Of a DNA stretch of 64,000 nucleotides, positions 62,426-64,000 are shown piece after piece; positions within the stretch are counted from its first letter, which is position 1, and every line of letters begins with the position of its first letter. Position numbers and translations under genes: made by a program. The DNA lies in contig OZ199840.1 in the NCBI GenBank assembly GCA_964304625.1, positions 5,084,001 through 5,148,000 on the forward strand, read 5' to 3'. Source of the DNA: Kudoa neothunni (lineage: Eukaryota > Cnidaria). The notes beneath the pieces are model-generated. The model saw nothing but the letters and a program-made list of their open reading frames with translations. It was not told the origin of the DNA and did not search any database.

Positions 62426-64000
62426 CTTCGACAATCTTTATTTACACTGAACAATATAATTCTTATCAACTCTTAAAGAAATTCAAAACATAATATTTAC
62501 AAGAATATTTAGTTTTTCTTAGACCTATAAAAAAAATAAAATTATATAATTTCAATTTATAATTTTGTAATATACACGGTATCAAAGAAATATATTACAA
62601 GGATATTAAACTATATTATATTAAATGCTACTTAGATTATTATTATCTTAATAATATCATTTTGGAAATGGTATCTATTTATATGTTCAGAATATATTTA
62701 TTCATTTACATACTAGAGAAATGTATATTATGATAATCAATTATTATTATTAAAGTTTTATTTTTAATCCAATTTTCAAAAATTCTGTTAGTGATATAAA
62801 TTTTTATTTCTATTTAGTATTAGTCATTGCGTGGTTATAGAAAATAATATTATTTGATATTGAATTAGAAATTTCGGGAAAAATTAAATTATGTATACAT
62901 ATTGCATCACATAATCATTTATTATAGATGCAATATAATTATGATGATATTTTTATCTATGGTGATAATTTATGATAATACTAATTTTCGCAGTTGAAAC
63001 CAATTAAAATTGGATATCATTAAACTTGTTAAATATGTATACATTATAAAGGCTCGTAAAAACTAAGTTAGGTAAAAAATAATTTACAAGATCTTCTGTT
63101 TAAGTATAATTAATCATTGCAACTCATCAATATAACACATACGATAAATATAAGTTAATGAATCAAATTAATTTAACTTTGAGTGTTACAAACCATTTGT
63201 CACTAATAACATAATTTGGTAAGATAATAATTCACTAAAAATATACAATTATTACATCTATATTATATTATTAAATAATCAGAATATATTCACAAAAGAT
63301 AATTAATTAATTTATTATTATTTAATAAAAAATATTATATTTATTTAAACATTCTCTATTATATCGAAAGATTTATAAAGATTAAAGATTGAAATTTTAA
63401 TTATTTGAGACCATATCTCGAAAATAATTAAAATGGAAATATGTATAGGTTCAATTTTTTACTTCATATATATCTAATATATATATATATATAAATGTGA
63501 TTTAAAATAAAAATATGATTTTATTATAATATCTCTTATTATAGTAAACTCTTGATACTACGTAAATCGTTGTATTTTAACATGTTTAATGACTTTATTT
63601 GGGTATAGAAAAAAATAATATTGTGTGAGTTTAGAAATCTATGGTTTACTGAACAATTATTTATATATATATATATATATAAAGTTAAAATGGAAAAAGA
63701 GAAAAAATTAATGTTCTCGTTATTGCGTAACTCAAATAATTGATTTTATCTATCAAGTCTTCAAAATGCATCACAATAAAAATCGAAAATTACTTGATCA
63801 CAGAGAAATAATCCAGATAAAATCACAAAAATGAAACATTATTTTATAAATAGTCACAGGTAGGGTTCAAACCGCCAGGCCTATGTTTATTGACAATGGC
63901 TATTCTTATGGAAACGAATTACTCCTCTGTTATGGAAGACATTACAAGTCTGGTTGCTTATATGAATTTATCTGTTTTTGATCTAATTTCTATATATAAA
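62426..64000. other. AT-rich end of window, no gene seen
   Basis: TA microsatellites lie at about 63474-63493 and 63660-63681. The last 150 bases are GC-richer but unreadable as a known feature. Confidence 0.5.

Noticed and set aside
63855-63885. gggttcaaaccgcc resembling a tRNA T-arm or B box
   Set aside because: No matching acceptor stem, D-arm or A box at tRNA spacing, and no repeated SINE copy in the window.

Overview
This is a very AT-rich animal (arthropod-type) nuclear window. It has compact genes of tiny exons with ttttag-type acceptors, many piggyBac-family DNA transposons in TTAA sites, and remnants of Merlin and pogo/Tigger transposons. I see no rRNA, no credible tRNA, no CRISPR array, no bacterial gene organisation, and no retroviral or Polinton copy. 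The species cannot be read from the sequence. A sap-feeding or gall-forming insect (aphid-like) would fit the main gene family, but that is inference.

The main content is a previously unannotated family of small secreted cysteine-rich proteins, called CX1 to CX11 here in map order. None has an exon long enough to stand out as an ORF. They were found by aligning the window with itself and threading splice sites. Nine genes (CX3 to CX11, 22-62.5 kb) all lie on the minus strand. A tenth and eleventh (CX1, CX2) lie on the plus strand in a direct segmental duplication (about 790-3980 and 15284-18440). Almost every copy has eight exons with the same intron phases (1,0,0,1,0,0,1). Lengths are nearly fixed: exon 3 is 87 nt, exon 4 is 106 nt and exon 5 is 41 nt in all nine minus-strand genes, apart from one extra base in exon 4 of CX6. 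Exon 1 encodes a signal peptide start. Exon 4 carries C-x2-Y-x2-C, exon 5 C-x2-C, exon 7 C-x7-C-x5-C, and exon 8 ends in a short beta-strand-like tail. Seven genes (CX3, 4, 7, 8, 9, 10, 11) thread into uninterrupted proteins of 178-205 aa. The architecture recalls the bicycle effector genes of galling aphids, but phases and motif count do not match exactly, so I treat the family as unnamed.

Layout: 0.8-4.0 kb CX1 duplication unit; 4.0-5.9 kb long-inverted-repeat element and a MITE; 9.7-12.0 and 12.1-14.5 kb two piggyBac elements almost side by side; 15.3-18.4 kb CX2 unit; 19.2-22.0 kb a third piggyBac; 22.1-23.1 kb CX3; 23-29 kb mostly gene-poor, with a short piggyBac-like element; 29.3-37.7 kb CX4, CX5, CX6 with a Merlin remnant and a non-autonomous piggyBac between; 37.8-39.2 kb a deleted piggyBac; 40.9-46.4 kb CX7 and CX8; 47.3-48.9 kb a pogo/Tigger remnant; 49.2-50.9 kb a dispersed repeat; 52-62.4 kb CX9, CX10, CX11.

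The copies form five sequence groups (alpha: CX4, 5, 6, 11; beta: CX9, 10; gamma: CX7, 8; delta: CX3; epsilon: CX1, 2). This points to an old tandem array that keeps duplicating while transposons accumulate between members. All exon models are inferred from the genomic sequence alone and have no transcript support here.
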